NCBI RefSeq assembly: GCF_003363265.1
Contig: NZ_QRBF01000003.1
Span: 62,001 to 126,000 of the forward strand
Length of the DNA stretch: 64,000 nucleotides
Direction: 5' to 3'
DNA from: Dyella psychrodurans
Lineage (GTDB): Bacteria; Pseudomonadota; Gammaproteobacteria; Xanthomonadales; Rhodanobacteraceae
Numbering within the stretch: position 1 is the first letter of the stretch; each line of letters opens with the position of its first letter. A program made the position numbers and the translations under genes. Under the pieces are notes generated by a model that made no database searches, had not been told where the DNA came from, and was given only the letters and a program-made list of their open reading frames with translations. Below, one piece after another: positions 1 through 7,983 of the stretch.

Positions 1-2333
1 ACGTGCCACATCAACCAGTATGTAGTGATGTCGAAAATCGAACTGACCGGCCCGATCCATATCATGAAGCGGCCGATGTCGCTGGCATCCCACTTGCGAG
101 GCTTGCGCAGATATTCCTCGTCCATGCGATCGAACGGAATCGACAGCTGCGAACCGTGATAGAGCATGTCCAGCACCAGCAGCTGCAGCGGAAGCATCGG
201 CAGGAACGGCAGAAACGCGCTCGCCACCAGCACCGAGAACATGTTGCCGAAGTTCGAGCTGGCGGTCATCTTGATGTACTTGATGATGTTGCCGAAGGTG
301 ATGCGACCTTCGATCACGCCTTCTTCCAGCACCATCAGGTTCTTTTCGAGCAAGATGATGTCCGCCGACTCCTTCGCGATGTCGGTGGCCGTATCGACCG
401 AAATACCCACGTCCGCTTCGCGCAGCGCCGGTGCGTCGTTGATGCCGTCGCCCAGGAATCCAACGGTGTGCCCCTGGCGCTGCAGCGACTTCACCACGCG
501 CGCTTTCTGCAGCGGCGACATCTTGGCGAACACCGTGGTGCGCTTGACCAGCTCGTCCAGCTCGGCGTCTTCCAGCGGTTCGATGTGTTTGCCCTGCGCG
601 GAGTTCACCACGTCGAGGCCCACTTCGCGGCAGATCTTGCGCGTCACCGCCTCGTTGTCGCCCGTGATCACCTTCACTTCCACGCCATGATGATGGAGCG
701 CGGCGATAGCCGTGCCCGCCGTATCTTTCGGCGGATCGAGGAAGGCCAGACAGCCGACCGCGACCATGTCCTTTTCGTCGGTAACGCTGTAGGTACGGTT
801 CGTCGGTGGCTGCTGCTTGATGGCAACGATCAACGCGCGCAGACCATCTTCATTGAGTTCGCGCGTCATCGCCTTGATTTCGGCGCGCAGCTCGTCGGTC
901 ATCGGACGAATACCGTCGCTGGCCTTGGCGTAGGCGCAGATGGACAGCATTTCTTCCACGGCGCCTTTGCACACCAGCAGATCCTGTCCTTCGCCGTTGC
1001 TGACGATCACGGACATGCGACGGCGCTGGAAGTCGAACGGAATCTCGTCGACGATGTGGTATTTGGCTGCTATCGGCTCCAGATCGCGGTGCGTCAGCAC
1101 CGCCTTGTCCATCAGGTTCTTCAAACCCGTCTGGAAACGGCTGTTGAGATAGCCGTATTCGAGCGCTTCCTCGGATTCTTCGCCGAACAGATCCAGATGC
1201 CGTTCCAGCACGATCTTGTCGAGTGTCAGCGTGCCGGTCTTGTCCGTGCACAGCACATCCATCGCGCCGAAGTTCTGAATTGCGTTGAGGCGCTTCACCA
1301 CGACCTTGCGCTTGGACATCGCCATCGCGCCCTTGGCCAGGTTCGCGGTCACGATCAGCGGCAGCATTTCCGGCGTCAGGCCGACCGCCACCGAGATGGC
1401 GAACAGGAAGGCCTGCAGCCAGTCGTGCTTGTCCAGACCATTGATGAGGAAGACGATCGGCACCATCACCGCCATAAAGCGGATCAGCAGCCAGCTCACG
1501 CTCTTCACGCCGCGGTCGAAGCTGGTCTGCACGCGCGTGCCCACGACGGTGCGCGCCAGCGAACCCAGGTAGCTGCGCGGCCCCGTCGATACGATCACCG
1601 CCGTGGCCGAACCGCTCACCACGTTGGTGCCCATGTAGCAGATCGTCGAGAGATCGAGCGGCGTTTCGGCGGCTTCGCGGGCGGCCTGCTCGGCATCGAC
1701 GATCTGCTGCGGCGCCGCCTTTTCCACCGGCAGCGATTCGCCGGACAGAATGGCCTGGCTGATGAACAGGTCCTTGGCGGTCAACAGGCGCATATCCGCG
1801 GGCACCATGTCGCCCGCGGCCAGATGCACGATGTCGCCCGACACCAGCTCCGCCACCGGCACTTCGATGCGTTCGCTATGACCGTCGGAAGCGCGGCGGG
1901 TCACCGTCGCGGTGTTGCGCACCATCGCCTTGAGTTTCTCGGCGGCCTGCGACGAGCGGTACTCCTGGATGAAGCTCAGGGAGACGCTGATCGTCACCAT
2001 GATCGAGATGATGGTCGGACCGGTCAGCGTGGTCGGATCGGTCGCCAGCTGAACGCAGGCCAGGACCAGCAACACGACGATGAACGGGTTCTTGAAGGCA
2101 TGCAGCAGCTGAAGGAACCAGTGCGGCGGCTTCTCATGCGAAACCTCGTTCACACCATCGCGATCGAGCCGCTCGGCAATTTGGTCCTCATTGAGTCCCG
2201 CCAGGCTGGTATCGAGGGTCGCCAGCAGTTCGTCGTTCGGGCGGAACGCTTCCTGCGCGACGACCGCACGCGTCGGTGCGGCGCCCTTACCGGCCACCTT
2301 GCCTGCGATGGTCTGGGTGGAGTGCTGATTCAT
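1..2333 (-). CDS. mgtA: Magnesium-translocating P-type ATPase, 3' end outside window
   Basis: Type IIIB P-type ATPase that imports Mg2+ across the inner membrane using ATP. Translation from the ATG at 2333 runs 777 codons to the left edge without a stop. Family members are about 900 residues, so roughly the last 120 residues (final membrane helices) are outside. Visible features are an N-terminal cytoplasmic segment, the cation-ATPase N-terminal region, a first helix pair after 'HAFKNPFIVVLLVLACVQ', the actuator-domain SGES motif and the phosphorylation motif CTDKTGTLT with the acceptor Asp at residue 364. A GGAAG Shine-Dalgarno lies about 7 bases before the start. The 165-base leader contains two strong GC hairpins (listed separately). 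A small ORF lies upstream on the same strand. The family call is secure; Mg2+ as substrate rests on overall similarity to MgtA/MgtB. Confidence 0.93.
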   Translation of the reverse strand, partial: MNQHSTQTIAGKVAGKGAAPTRAVVAQEAFRPNDELLATLDTSLAGLNEDQIAERLDRDGVNEVSHEKPPHWFLQLLHAFKNPFIVVLLVLACVQLATDPTTLTGPTIISIMVTISVSLSFIQEYRSSQAAEKLKAMVRNTATVTRRASDGHSERIEVPVAELVSGDIVHLAAGDMVPADMRLLTAKDLFISQAILSGESLPVEKAAPQQIVDAEQAAREAAETPLDLSTICYMGTNVVSGSATAVIVSTGPRSYLGSLARTVVGTRVQTSFDRGVKSVSWLLIRFMAVMVPIVFLINGLDKHDWLQAFLFAISVAVGLTPEMLPLIVTANLAKGAMAMSKRKVVVKRLNAIQNFGAMDVLCTDKTGTLTLDKIVLERHLDLFGEESEEALEYGYLNSRFQTGLKNLMDKAVLTHRDLEPIAAKYHIVDEIPFDFQRRRMSVIVSNGEGQDLLVCKGAVEEMLSICAYAKASDGIRPMTDELRAEIKAMTRELNEDGLRALIVAIKQQPPTNRTYSVTDEKDMVAVGCLAFLDPPKDTAGTAIAALHHHGVEVKVITGDNEAVTRKICREVGLDVVNSAQGKHIEPLEDAELDELVKRTTVFAKMSPLQKARVVKSLQRQGHTVGFLGDGINDAPALREADVGISVDTATDIAKESADIILLEKNLMVLEEGVIEGRITFGNIIKYIKMTASSNFGNMFSVLVASAFLPFLPMLPLQLLVLDMLYHGSQLSIPFDRMDEEYLRKPRKWDASDIGRFMIWIGPVSSIFDITTYWLMWH

Positions 2334-2416
2334 GACTCGCTTCCGTGGGTTTGTTGATGCCTGATTGGACCAGCGAGTCGGCGGGTAGACCCCCCGCGGT
2401 GACGCCGATACCGCTA

Positions 2417-2451
2417 GGGCCGCCCATGCGGCCCGCGCCAGGGGTCTGGCG
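2417..2451 (-). promoter_or_regulatory. Tandem GC hairpins in the mgtA leader
   Basis: Two perfect inverted repeats stand almost back to back in the transcript leader of mgtA. One is GGGCCGC-CCAT-GCGGCCC (2417-2434) and the other CGCCAG-GGGT-CTGGCG (2436-2451), + strand notation. A third GC-rich run, ACCCCCCGCGGT, follows nearer the gene. No U-tract follows them, so they are not simple intrinsic terminators. Their position between a small ORF and a Mg2+ transporter suggests a leader control element. That role is an inference. Confidence 0.4.
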
Positions 2452-2498
2452 GAGGCCAATCTTTGCGAAGAGCGGCGCCTGTTATCACTGATGACCTA

Positions 2499-2744
2499 TC
2501 AGTGACTGGATATCAGCTCTAGATGACCGTTAGATTTCCGCGCGTCATGTTCGTGCCAATGAGCCACCGGGCGGCCACGGGCCGCATCGGCATCCCAGTG
2601 CATGTCGATGACCGCGGACGGGGTCGGAGTCACCAGCGGCTGAGGCACGGTGATCGTCCAGGTACGGTTCGAGGTGTCACGGCGACCGCCCAGGCTGGAA
2701 CGGTCCGCGGTGCGAAAACGAAAGAAGTCGCGAAGGAGCTTCAT
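2499..2744 (-). CDS. Small hypothetical protein (81 aa) upstream of mgtA
   Basis: An 81-residue ORF starting at ATG 2744 with a very good Shine-Dalgarno (AAAGGAG, about 8 bases upstream). The product begins MKLLRDFFRFRTADRS and has a proline-containing middle (TVPQPLVTPTPSAVIDM) and a His/Asp-rich C-terminal part. No signal peptide, membrane helix or known domain is visible. It ends 165 bases before mgtA on the same strand, so the two could be cotranscribed. A 23-base palindrome lies just before its ribosome-binding site. It could be an independent small protein or an upstream ORF that senses translation, as the proline-rich mgtL/mgtP leaders of enterobacteria do. The sequence alone does not decide between these. 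I do not recognise the family. Confidence 0.6.
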   Translation of the reverse strand: MKLLRDFFRFRTADRSSLGGRRDTSNRTWTITVPQPLVTPTPSAVIDMHWDADAARGRPVAHWHEHDARKSNGHLELISSH

Positions 2745-2761
2745 GGGCCCATCTCCTTTAA

Positions 2762-2784
2762 TAACGGTGCTCACGGCACCGTTA
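2762..2784 (-). promoter_or_regulatory. Perfect 9-bp inverted repeat before the small ORF
   Basis: TAACGGTGC-N5-GCACCGTTA, arms 2762-2770 and 2776-2784. On the minus strand it ends about 7 bases before the AAAGGAG of the 81-residue ORF. As DNA it looks like a repressor operator. As RNA it would be a stable hairpin next to the ribosome-binding site. Neither role is proven. Confidence 0.4.
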
Positions 2785-3027
2785 GGAGCGGGCCGGACTT
2801 CCCTAGTCGAGGAAAGCGCCGGCCAACCGCTGGCGGTTGCCGCGAACGATCAGCTTGTTATGCAATGCCGGCACCCGATGCTCGCGGATGTCGACGTTGC
2901 GACTAGGGTAAACGTCCATATGCCTTGGTTGAGTTCGGACAGAGGCCCGGCCGGCCATGTCGCGCCGGTGGGCGCGTGCATTGTCATGCTGCAGTGCGGG
3001 ACTGTCAACCCTCTGAAATAAATCTCT

Positions 3028-3930
3028 TCAGAACGTGTGCTGCAGCGCAATACCTGGCTGGAACATGGGTGCCACCAGCCAGTGATCGGCCAACAGGAAG
3101 GCGAACAGGGCCATCAGGTAGACGATGGAATACTTGAAGACCCGCATTGCGAAAAATTCGTCCGGCGGGTTCATCAGGCGGATGGCGTAGTAGAGGAAGC
3201 CCGCGCCCAGCACGACCGCGCCGCCGAAATAGATCAGCCCGCTGTAACCGGTAATCGAAGGCAGCAGACTCACCAGCACCAGGAGCACGGTGTAAAGCAG
3301 GATCTGCCAGCGGGTGTAGCGCACGCCATGTGTGACCGGCAGCATGGGTATCTCGGCACGCGCGTAGTCGTCGCGGCGAAAGATAGCCAAAGCCCAGAAA
3401 TGCGGCGGCGTCCATACGAAAATGATCATGCACAGCTGCAAGGCGAACGGATGCAGCGCGCCGGTGACGGCCGTCCAGCCGAGCACAGGCGGAATAGCAC
3501 CGGCGAGGCCGCCGATCACGATGTTCTGGGGCGTGGCGCGCTTCAGGTACGCCGTATAGACCAGCGCATAACCGATCAAGCCGCCGAACGTCAGCACGGC
3601 AGTGAGCACATTGACCAGGAACCCAAGCACCAGCATCGATACGATGCCCAGCACGATGGCGAACATCAGCACCTGGTGCGCCGTGAGCGTGCCGGTGGCC
3701 AGTGGGCGACGCGCGGTACGCGCCATCAGCTTGTCGATGCGCTCGTCGATCAGGTGATTGAACGCAGCGGCCGAGCCCGATGCCATCCAGATGCCGAGCG
3801 TGCCGAACACCAGCGCACGCCACGGCGGAATGCCCGGCACGGCGAGAAACATGCCGATGACCGCGCAGAACACCAGCAACGCCACGACGCGCGGCTTGGT
3901 CAGCTGCAGATATTCGCGGGCAAGACTCAT
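3028..3930 (-). CDS. ctaB: Protoheme IX farnesyltransferase (heme O synthase)
   Basis: UbiA-superfamily membrane prenyltransferase of 300 residues. It adds a farnesyl group to heme B to give heme O, the first step towards the heme A of the aa3 oxidase encoded next door. The first Asp-rich motif is present ([20 protein letters not shown]), as are the second conserved loop ([13 protein letters not shown]) and about eight hydrophobic segments. I chose the ATG at 3930 rather than upstream starts because it forms an ATGA overlap with the stop of ctaA and leaves the typical [15 protein letters not shown] start. It is the last gene of the ctaA-ctaB assembly unit and is probably translationally coupled to ctaA. 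Confidence 0.95.
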   Translation of the reverse strand: MSLAREYLQLTKPRVVALLVFCAVIGMFLAVPGIPPWRALVFGTLGIWMASGSAAAFNHLIDERIDKLMARTARRPLATGTLTAHQVLMFAIVLGIVSMLVLGFLVNVLTAVLTFGGLIGYALVYTAYLKRATPQNIVIGGLAGAIPPVLGWTAVTGALHPFALQLCMIIFVWTPPHFWALAIFRRDDYARAEIPMLPVTHGVRYTRWQILLYTVLLVLVSLLPSITGYSGLIYFGGAVVLGAGFLYYAIRLMNPPDEFFAMRVFKYSIVYLMALFAFLLADHWLVAPMFQPGIALQHTF

Positions 3931-5081
3931 GGCATCGACTCCGGCTGAGCCTGCCACGGCTGCAGGCGCGCGAAGTTCGCCAGCAAGGTGAACAACAACA
4001 ACGCGGCGCCACCGTTATGCAAGGTCGCAACGGGCAGCGGCAGACCGAAGTGCACGTTGCTGATACCCAGCAATACCTGGATCACCAGCACCACGGCAAC
4101 GGCTATGCCACCCAGGCGAAATCCGCTTCGCGCGAGTCGATACGACAGCCAACCGAGATAACAGAACACCACCAACGCACCGATGCGATGCGTAATCTGG
4201 ATCGCGCTGCGTGCGGCCATGTCCAGAATGCCGCCCTCGTAGTTCACGCCGATCTCGCGCCACAGCACGAAGGCCTGATGAAAATCGGTGGGCGGCGCCC
4301 ATTGTCCGAGGCACTCCGGAAAATCGGTGCCGCAGGCAAGCGCTGCATAGTTGGCGGACGTCCATCCACCCAAGGCAATCTGAAAAGCGAGCAACACGAT
4401 GCCCAACACCACCGCGTTGCGCAGTAATGCAAACTGGTTGTCCGGCGTACCCACACCGTTCAAGCGCAACGCGGTGTAAGCGAGCAGACCGAACGTCGCC
4501 ATGCCGCCAAGCAGATGCCCCATCACCACGATGGGCTTGAGCAGCAGCGTCACCGTCCACATGCCGAGCATCGCCTGGAACACGATCACCGCGAGGGTCA
4601 GCACGCTCACCTTGAATGCGGCGCGCTCGCTCAACCAGAACGCGCCTGCCATGGGTAGCAAGATCGCGAGCAACGCCAGGCCCGAGGACCAATCGCGCTC
4701 GCCATGCAGATACAGCGTTACACCCAATGCCGCGAAGATCGCACCCAGCACGATGGTCAGCATCGTCAAGCGATCTCTGCGTGCCGCAAGCAGCGCAAGC
4801 ACCAGCACCAGCACACCGAGCGTTCCGGCCAGCATGCGATGCACCTGTTCGCGCCATGCCTTGTCCGCTTCATACGGCCGATCCGGAAACGCCGCATCAG
4901 CCTGCGCCACGGCCTGCTCGTGATGCGGCCAGGTGGCCTTGCCATAGCAGGTAGGCCAATCCGGGCAGGACAGTCCGGCGTTGGAGAGGCGTACAAACCC
5001 ACCGAACATCACCAGGCCGAAGGCGAACACGGCCGCCAGCAAGGCGATATAGGGCACGATTTTCCGGACGCGCAACGACAT
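3927..5081 (-). CDS. ctaA: Heme A synthase, COX15/CtaA type
   Basis: Inner-membrane protein of 384 residues that oxidises heme O to heme A. It starts [20 protein letters not shown] with an N-terminal helix, followed by the conserved [21 protein letters not shown] block with two cysteines. Four conserved histidine regions follow ([33 protein letters not shown]). About eight membrane helices are evident. The start at 5081 overlaps the upstream stop as TGATG and the end overlaps ctaB as ATGA, so this is a tightly coupled assembly operon. The family call is firm. Regulation is presumably shared with the oxidase genes, but no promoter was identified between them. Confidence 0.95.
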   Translation of the reverse strand: MSLRVRKIVPYIALLAAVFAFGLVMFGGFVRLSNAGLSCPDWPTCYGKATWPHHEQAVAQADAAFPDRPYEADKAWREQVHRMLAGTLGVLVLVLALLAARRDRLTMLTIVLGAIFAALGVTLYLHGERDWSSGLALLAILLPMAGAFWLSERAAFKVSVLTLAVIVFQAMLGMWTVTLLLKPIVVMGHLLGGMATFGLLAYTALRLNGVGTPDNQFALLRNAVVLGIVLLAFQIALGGWTSANYAALACGTDFPECLGQWAPPTDFHQAFVLWREIGVNYEGGILDMAARSAIQITHRIGALVVFCYLGWLSYRLARSGFRLGGIAVAVVLVIQVLLGISNVHFGLPLPVATLHNGGAALLLFTLLANFARLQPWQAQPESMP

Positions 5082-5650
5082 CAGTGAATCACCTTCTGCA
5101 GATCCTTGCGCAACCCGCTCGGATCGAAACCGGCAGGATACAGCGTCAGCGCGGTGCCGTCGGATTCCACAAGTAATGCCGTGACGCTGTCGGGGATGCT
5201 TGGCACGTAGACCGCAAGCCGGCCGTCCACGTCCGTGCCGAGCTGCCAGTAGTTTTCCATGCCGTCGGTCGCGGCCTCCGCAGGCGGCTGACCGACATAC
5301 AGCAAGCGCAGACGGTCCATGTTGTTGTTGAGCGTGATGCGTGCGGCGGCCATCTTGGTCAGCGTATCCACGCAATGCGCCGCGCAACCCGGACCAGCCA
5401 GCGCAATCAGCGTGAGGCGCGGAGACGTATCGCGCCAGGGCCACATCTGGCCTTTGGCCAGCCGTACTTGAACATGCTCTTGCCCGAAGTTGCGCTGCGG
5501 CGCGATCGGCTGGCCATAACCCTTGCCCGTGGGTTGCCACCCGGCAAGATTGAGCAGGCCCGCCGCGACGATCGGCGCGGTGAACACAAGCACCACGAGC
5601 AGGAATTTCAGGCGGCTGGTGCGCAAGGCGCGGTCGGTCGTTTGAGTCAT
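5081..5650 (-). CDS. Membrane-anchored SCO-like protein with a CxxxC motif
   Basis: A 189-residue protein with one N-terminal membrane helix (residues 14-33) and an extracytoplasmic domain. That domain carries GPGCAAHC (Cys89 and Cys93, spacing CxxxC) after a beta strand, LTLIALAG, in the manner of thioredoxin-fold SCO1/SenC copper chaperones. The distal histidine that SCO proteins use as third copper ligand is not obvious; the only late His is the last residue. Genes of this kind lie between surf1 and ctaA in related oxidase clusters, so a role in copper or thiol handling during oxidase assembly is likely but inferred. The start at 5650 is set by the ATGA overlap with SURF1, and the stop overlaps ctaA as TGATG. 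Confidence 0.75.
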   Translation of the reverse strand: MTQTTDRALRTSRLKFLLVVLVFTAPIVAAGLLNLAGWQPTGKGYGQPIAPQRNFGQEHVQVRLAKGQMWPWRDTSPRLTLIALAGPGCAAHCVDTLTKMAAARITLNNNMDRLRLLYVGQPPAEAATDGMENYWQLGTDVDGRLAVYVPSIPDSVTALLVESDGTALTLYPAGFDPSGLRKDLQKVIH

Positions 5651-6387
5651 GATGCGTTCTTGTTCGGACGACGCTTCGCCCGATGCAGGACCAGAAAAAT
5701 CACCACCGCCGCGAAGGCGAAGGTGAACCATTGAAAAGCATAGGCGCGATGCCGCGCCGGCGGCATCGACGAAAGATCGAGCGTATGCACGCGCACATAT
5801 ATGGAAGCCGGATCGGCATCCAAAGTCAGTACGCGCGGATAGAGCGTGGTGTGCAGATCCCCGGCGACCTGCTTCATATCCAGGTAGATCGACGTCTTGG
5901 GCCACCGCGCCTGCTGTGCCAGCGCGTTGCCACCCATCTCGAAACCCGTGCCCGGCGGGGGCTGATAAAGGCCCTGCAAGACCTGCCTGCCATCCGGCAG
6001 CGGCGGCAGTTGCGGAGGCGTGTCAGTGCTATTGCCCGGAAGAAAACCCAGATCGACCAGCAGCAACTGGCCCTGTCCGTTCGGCTGGAACGGCACGTAC
6101 GCTTCGACGCCACCCATGTTGTCGTGCTTGGGATTGTCCAGCAAATACAGGCGATCGACGAGGTAATGGCCCTCCACACGCACGCGCGGATAAGCATCCT
6201 GCGGCGGATGGAGAGCCACTGCATCGAAGGCCTGTACAGGCGCGCTGGCCGCTGCGGCATACCGTCGCAGAAGTTCGTCCTTGAAGTCCGCGCGATGCAG
6301 CTGCCAGATGCCAAGACGCACAAAAACAAGGGCGCCCGCCACGGTCAGCGCCACGGACCACCACGATGGCCTGCGCATCCAGCTCAC
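5647..6387 (-). CDS. SURF1 family cytochrome oxidase assembly protein
   Basis: A 246-residue protein with the SURF1 architecture. It has one N-terminal helix (WWSVALTVAGALVFVRLGIWQL), a large periplasmic domain and a C-terminal helix (AYAFQWFTFAFAAVVIFLVL). The N-terminal GIWQLHRAD signature and the C-terminal RHRAYAFQWF segment are characteristic. SURF1 assists insertion of heme A into subunit I. I prefer the GTG start at 6387 because GGAG lies 7 bases upstream; ATG 6378 is the alternative. It is followed by three overlapping assembly genes, and is divergent from the twin-transmembrane gene across 59 bases. Confidence 0.9.
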   Translation of the reverse strand: MSWMRRPSWWSVALTVAGALVFVRLGIWQLHRADFKDELLRRYAAAASAPVQAFDAVALHPPQDAYPRVRVEGHYLVDRLYLLDNPKHDNMGGVEAYVPFQPNGQGQLLLVDLGFLPGNSTDTPPQLPPLPDGRQVLQGLYQPPPGTGFEMGGNALAQQARWPKTSIYLDMKQVAGDLHTTLYPRVLTLDADPASIYVRVHTLDLSSMPPARHRAYAFQWFTFAFAAVVIFLVLHRAKRRPNKNAS

Positions 6388-6446
6388 GCGGTGACTCCGC
6401 GGCAGATGGCTATACTGGCAATGTCGACACTGATCGGGTCTGTCAC

Positions 6447-6662
6447 GTGGAAACCGCCTATAAAATCGCGCTGGTGATCATGTTCCTGGTGGTGGTGTTC
6501 AATCTCGGCCAGGCTCTGTATTTCATGATGACCGACAAGGACGGCAGCAAGCGCACGGCATGGGCGTTGACGCGGCGCATCAGCTTTTCCCTGCTGTTGA
6601 TCGCCATGGTGATCGTCGGCATCAAGTTGGGCTGGATTCACCCGCATGGCGTGGGTCAATAA
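6447..6662 (+). CDS. Twin transmembrane protein (DUF2909-like)
   Basis: A 71-residue protein with two hydrophobic segments (IALVIMFLVVVFNLGQALYFM and ISFSLLLIAMVIVGIKLGW) separated by a charged loop, TDKDGSKRTAWALTRR. This is the pattern of the small DUF2909 twin-helix proteins that sit in cytochrome oxidase clusters of beta- and gammaproteobacteria. The start is a GTG at 6447 because no in-frame ATG fits the family length. It is the only rightward gene in the oxidase region. Its stop codon lies in a three-copy 15-bp repeat. Its precise function is unknown; an oxidase-associated role is inferred from context. Confidence 0.8.
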   Translation: METAYKIALVIMFLVVVFNLGQALYFMMTDKDGSKRTAWALTRRISFSLLLIAMVIVGIKLGWIHPHGVGQ

Positions 6663-6692
6663 AGCGTGGGTCAATAAGGCGTGAGCCAATAA
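6648..6692 (+). repeat. Three 15-bp tandem repeats spanning a stop codon
   Basis: Units GGCGTGGGTCAATAA, AGCGTGGGTCAATAA and GGCGTGAGCCAATAA run at 6648-6662, 6663-6677 and 6678-6692. Each is five codons long and each ends in the same in-frame TAA. The natural stop of the twin-transmembrane gene is in the first copy, so readthrough would meet two more stops. It is most simply explained by local slippage duplication. Confidence 0.9.
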
Positions 6693-6822
6693 GCTGCCTT
6701 GCTCGGTCACTCCAGCACCAGAATGACGAGCAAACGAGCCATTGTAGCGACCCGCCTGCCCTAGCGCCCCACCCGCGACATTTAGCGCCCCGTTCCATAC
6801 GTTTCCGGGACACGGAGAAAAC

Positions 6823-6851
6823 AAAAAGCCCGCCGAATGGCGGGCTTTTTT
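6823..6851. terminator. Bidirectional rho-independent terminator
   Basis: AGCCCGCC-GAAT-GGCGGGCT flanked by AAAAA on one side and TTTTTT on the other. It can stop transcription from the twin-transmembrane gene (+) and from coxC (-). If it works on the minus strand, ctaBA and surf1 need their own promoter. Confidence 0.9.
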
Positions 6852-6869
6852 GTTCCAGGCGCCAGGCGC

Positions 6870-7757
6870 TCAGAGAATGTAGACAAACATGAAAAGGCCC
6901 AGCCACACCACGTCCACAAAGTGCCAGTACCAGGCCACGGCCTCGAAGCCGAAATGGTGATCCTTGCTGAAATGACCCGCCAGCACACGCAGCCAGATGA
7001 TCGCCAGCATGATCGTGCCCAGCGTCACGTGCAGGCCATGGAATCCGGTGAGCATGAAGAACGTGCAGCCGTACACGCCTGTGCCGAGCGTGAGGTTCAG
7101 CTCCTTGTAGGCCTCCATGTACTCGTGCGCCTGGCAGAACAGGAACGAAGCGCCCAGCAGCACGGTAAAACCCAGGAAGGCCAAAACTTTCTTGCGATGA
7201 CCTGCGATCAGCGCATGGTGAGCGATGGTGACGGTGACGCTGGAGCTAAGCAGGATCAGCGTGTTGAGCAGCGGCAGGCCCCATGGCCCCACTGTCTCGA
7301 AGGCACCGCCGACATGCGCTGGTCCATTGCCGCCACCCGAACCCCATGATGCGGCGTAATCGCTCCACAGAAATTGATGCGTCAGCACACCGTGGCCATA
7401 ACCACCCAGCCAAGGCACCGAAAACATGCGGATGTAGAACAGCGCACCGAAGAACGCGCCGAAGAACATCACCTCGGAGAAGATGAACCACATCATGCCC
7501 ATGCGGAACGAGCGATCCACCTGGCTGTTGTAGCTGCCGGCCATCGACTCGTGAATCACCGAGCGGAACCAGCCGAAAAACATGAGCAGGATGCCGATGA
7601 AGCCGACCAGCAACAGCGTCTTGCCGAAGCTCGCTTCACCGGGCTCCGCATTGAGCCAATGCGCCGCACCGAACACGGTGAGGAACATGACCACCGCAGC
7701 CACGATCGGCCACTGGCTCTTGCTAGGTACGTAGTAGATATCGTGCTGCTGACCCAT
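6870..7757 (-). CDS. coxC: Cytochrome c oxidase subunit III
   Basis: A 295-residue, seven-helix membrane subunit of the aa3 oxidase. The start MGQQHDIYYVPSKSQWPI, the FIFSEVMFFGAFFGALFY segment with the conserved Glu, the CQAHEYMEAY region and the GFHGLHVTLGTIML histidine motif are all typical of subunit III. The end VAWYWHFVDVVWLGLFMFVYIL is complete. It lies downstream of coxA and the 60-residue protein on the same strand and is closed by the terminator at 6823-6851. No ctaG/cox11 gene lies between coxA and coxC, where many proteobacteria carry it. Confidence 0.96.
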   Translation of the reverse strand: MGQQHDIYYVPSKSQWPIVAAVVMFLTVFGAAHWLNAEPGEASFGKTLLLVGFIGILLMFFGWFRSVIHESMAGSYNSQVDRSFRMGMMWFIFSEVMFFGAFFGALFYIRMFSVPWLGGYGHGVLTHQFLWSDYAASWGSGGGNGPAHVGGAFETVGPWGLPLLNTLILLSSSVTVTIAHHALIAGHRKKVLAFLGFTVLLGASFLFCQAHEYMEAYKELNLTLGTGVYGCTFFMLTGFHGLHVTLGTIMLAIIWLRVLAGHFSKDHHFGFEAVAWYWHFVDVVWLGLFMFVYIL

Positions 7758-7796
7758 GGTGTGTTTCCCGTAGACGTTCCTGGTGACCTACGTGCC

Positions 7797-7979
7797 TTAC
7801 TGCATGAGTGAATCGATTTGGTGCTGATGAATCTGCGGGTGATGCTGAAGCCAGAGCATCTGCCCGATGGAGAACACGAACACCACAAAGGCGACGATGC
7901 CGATGATCGCCGCGGTGCGTCGCGCGCGACGCAACCGCTGTTCCTGTCCTGTTTCCAGCGCGCGATGATCGAGCTTCAT
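7797..7979 (-). CDS. Small single-helix membrane protein between coxA and coxC
   Basis: A 60-residue protein with a basic N-terminal segment (RLRRARRTAAII), one membrane helix (IIGIVAFVVFVFSIGQMLWL) and a His/Gln-rich tail (HHPQIHQHQ). It starts five bases after the coxA stop and ends 40 bases before coxC, so it is almost certainly cotranslated with the oxidase. Small proteins at this position are found in related clusters, but I cannot name a function. The basic-plus-helix layout resembles the membrane anchor of Cox11/CtaG without the copper domain, which may be coincidence. Confidence 0.75.
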   Translation of the reverse strand: MKLDHRALETGQEQRLRRARRTAAIIGIVAFVVFVFSIGQMLWLQHHPQIHQHQIDSLMQ

Positions 7980-7983
7980 GCGA

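Noticed and set aside
3-2357. A 784-residue open frame on the + strand across mgtA
   Set aside because: It is antisense to a clear P-type ATPase. The translation is rich in His, Arg and Gln with no domain, as expected for a shadow frame in GC-rich DNA.
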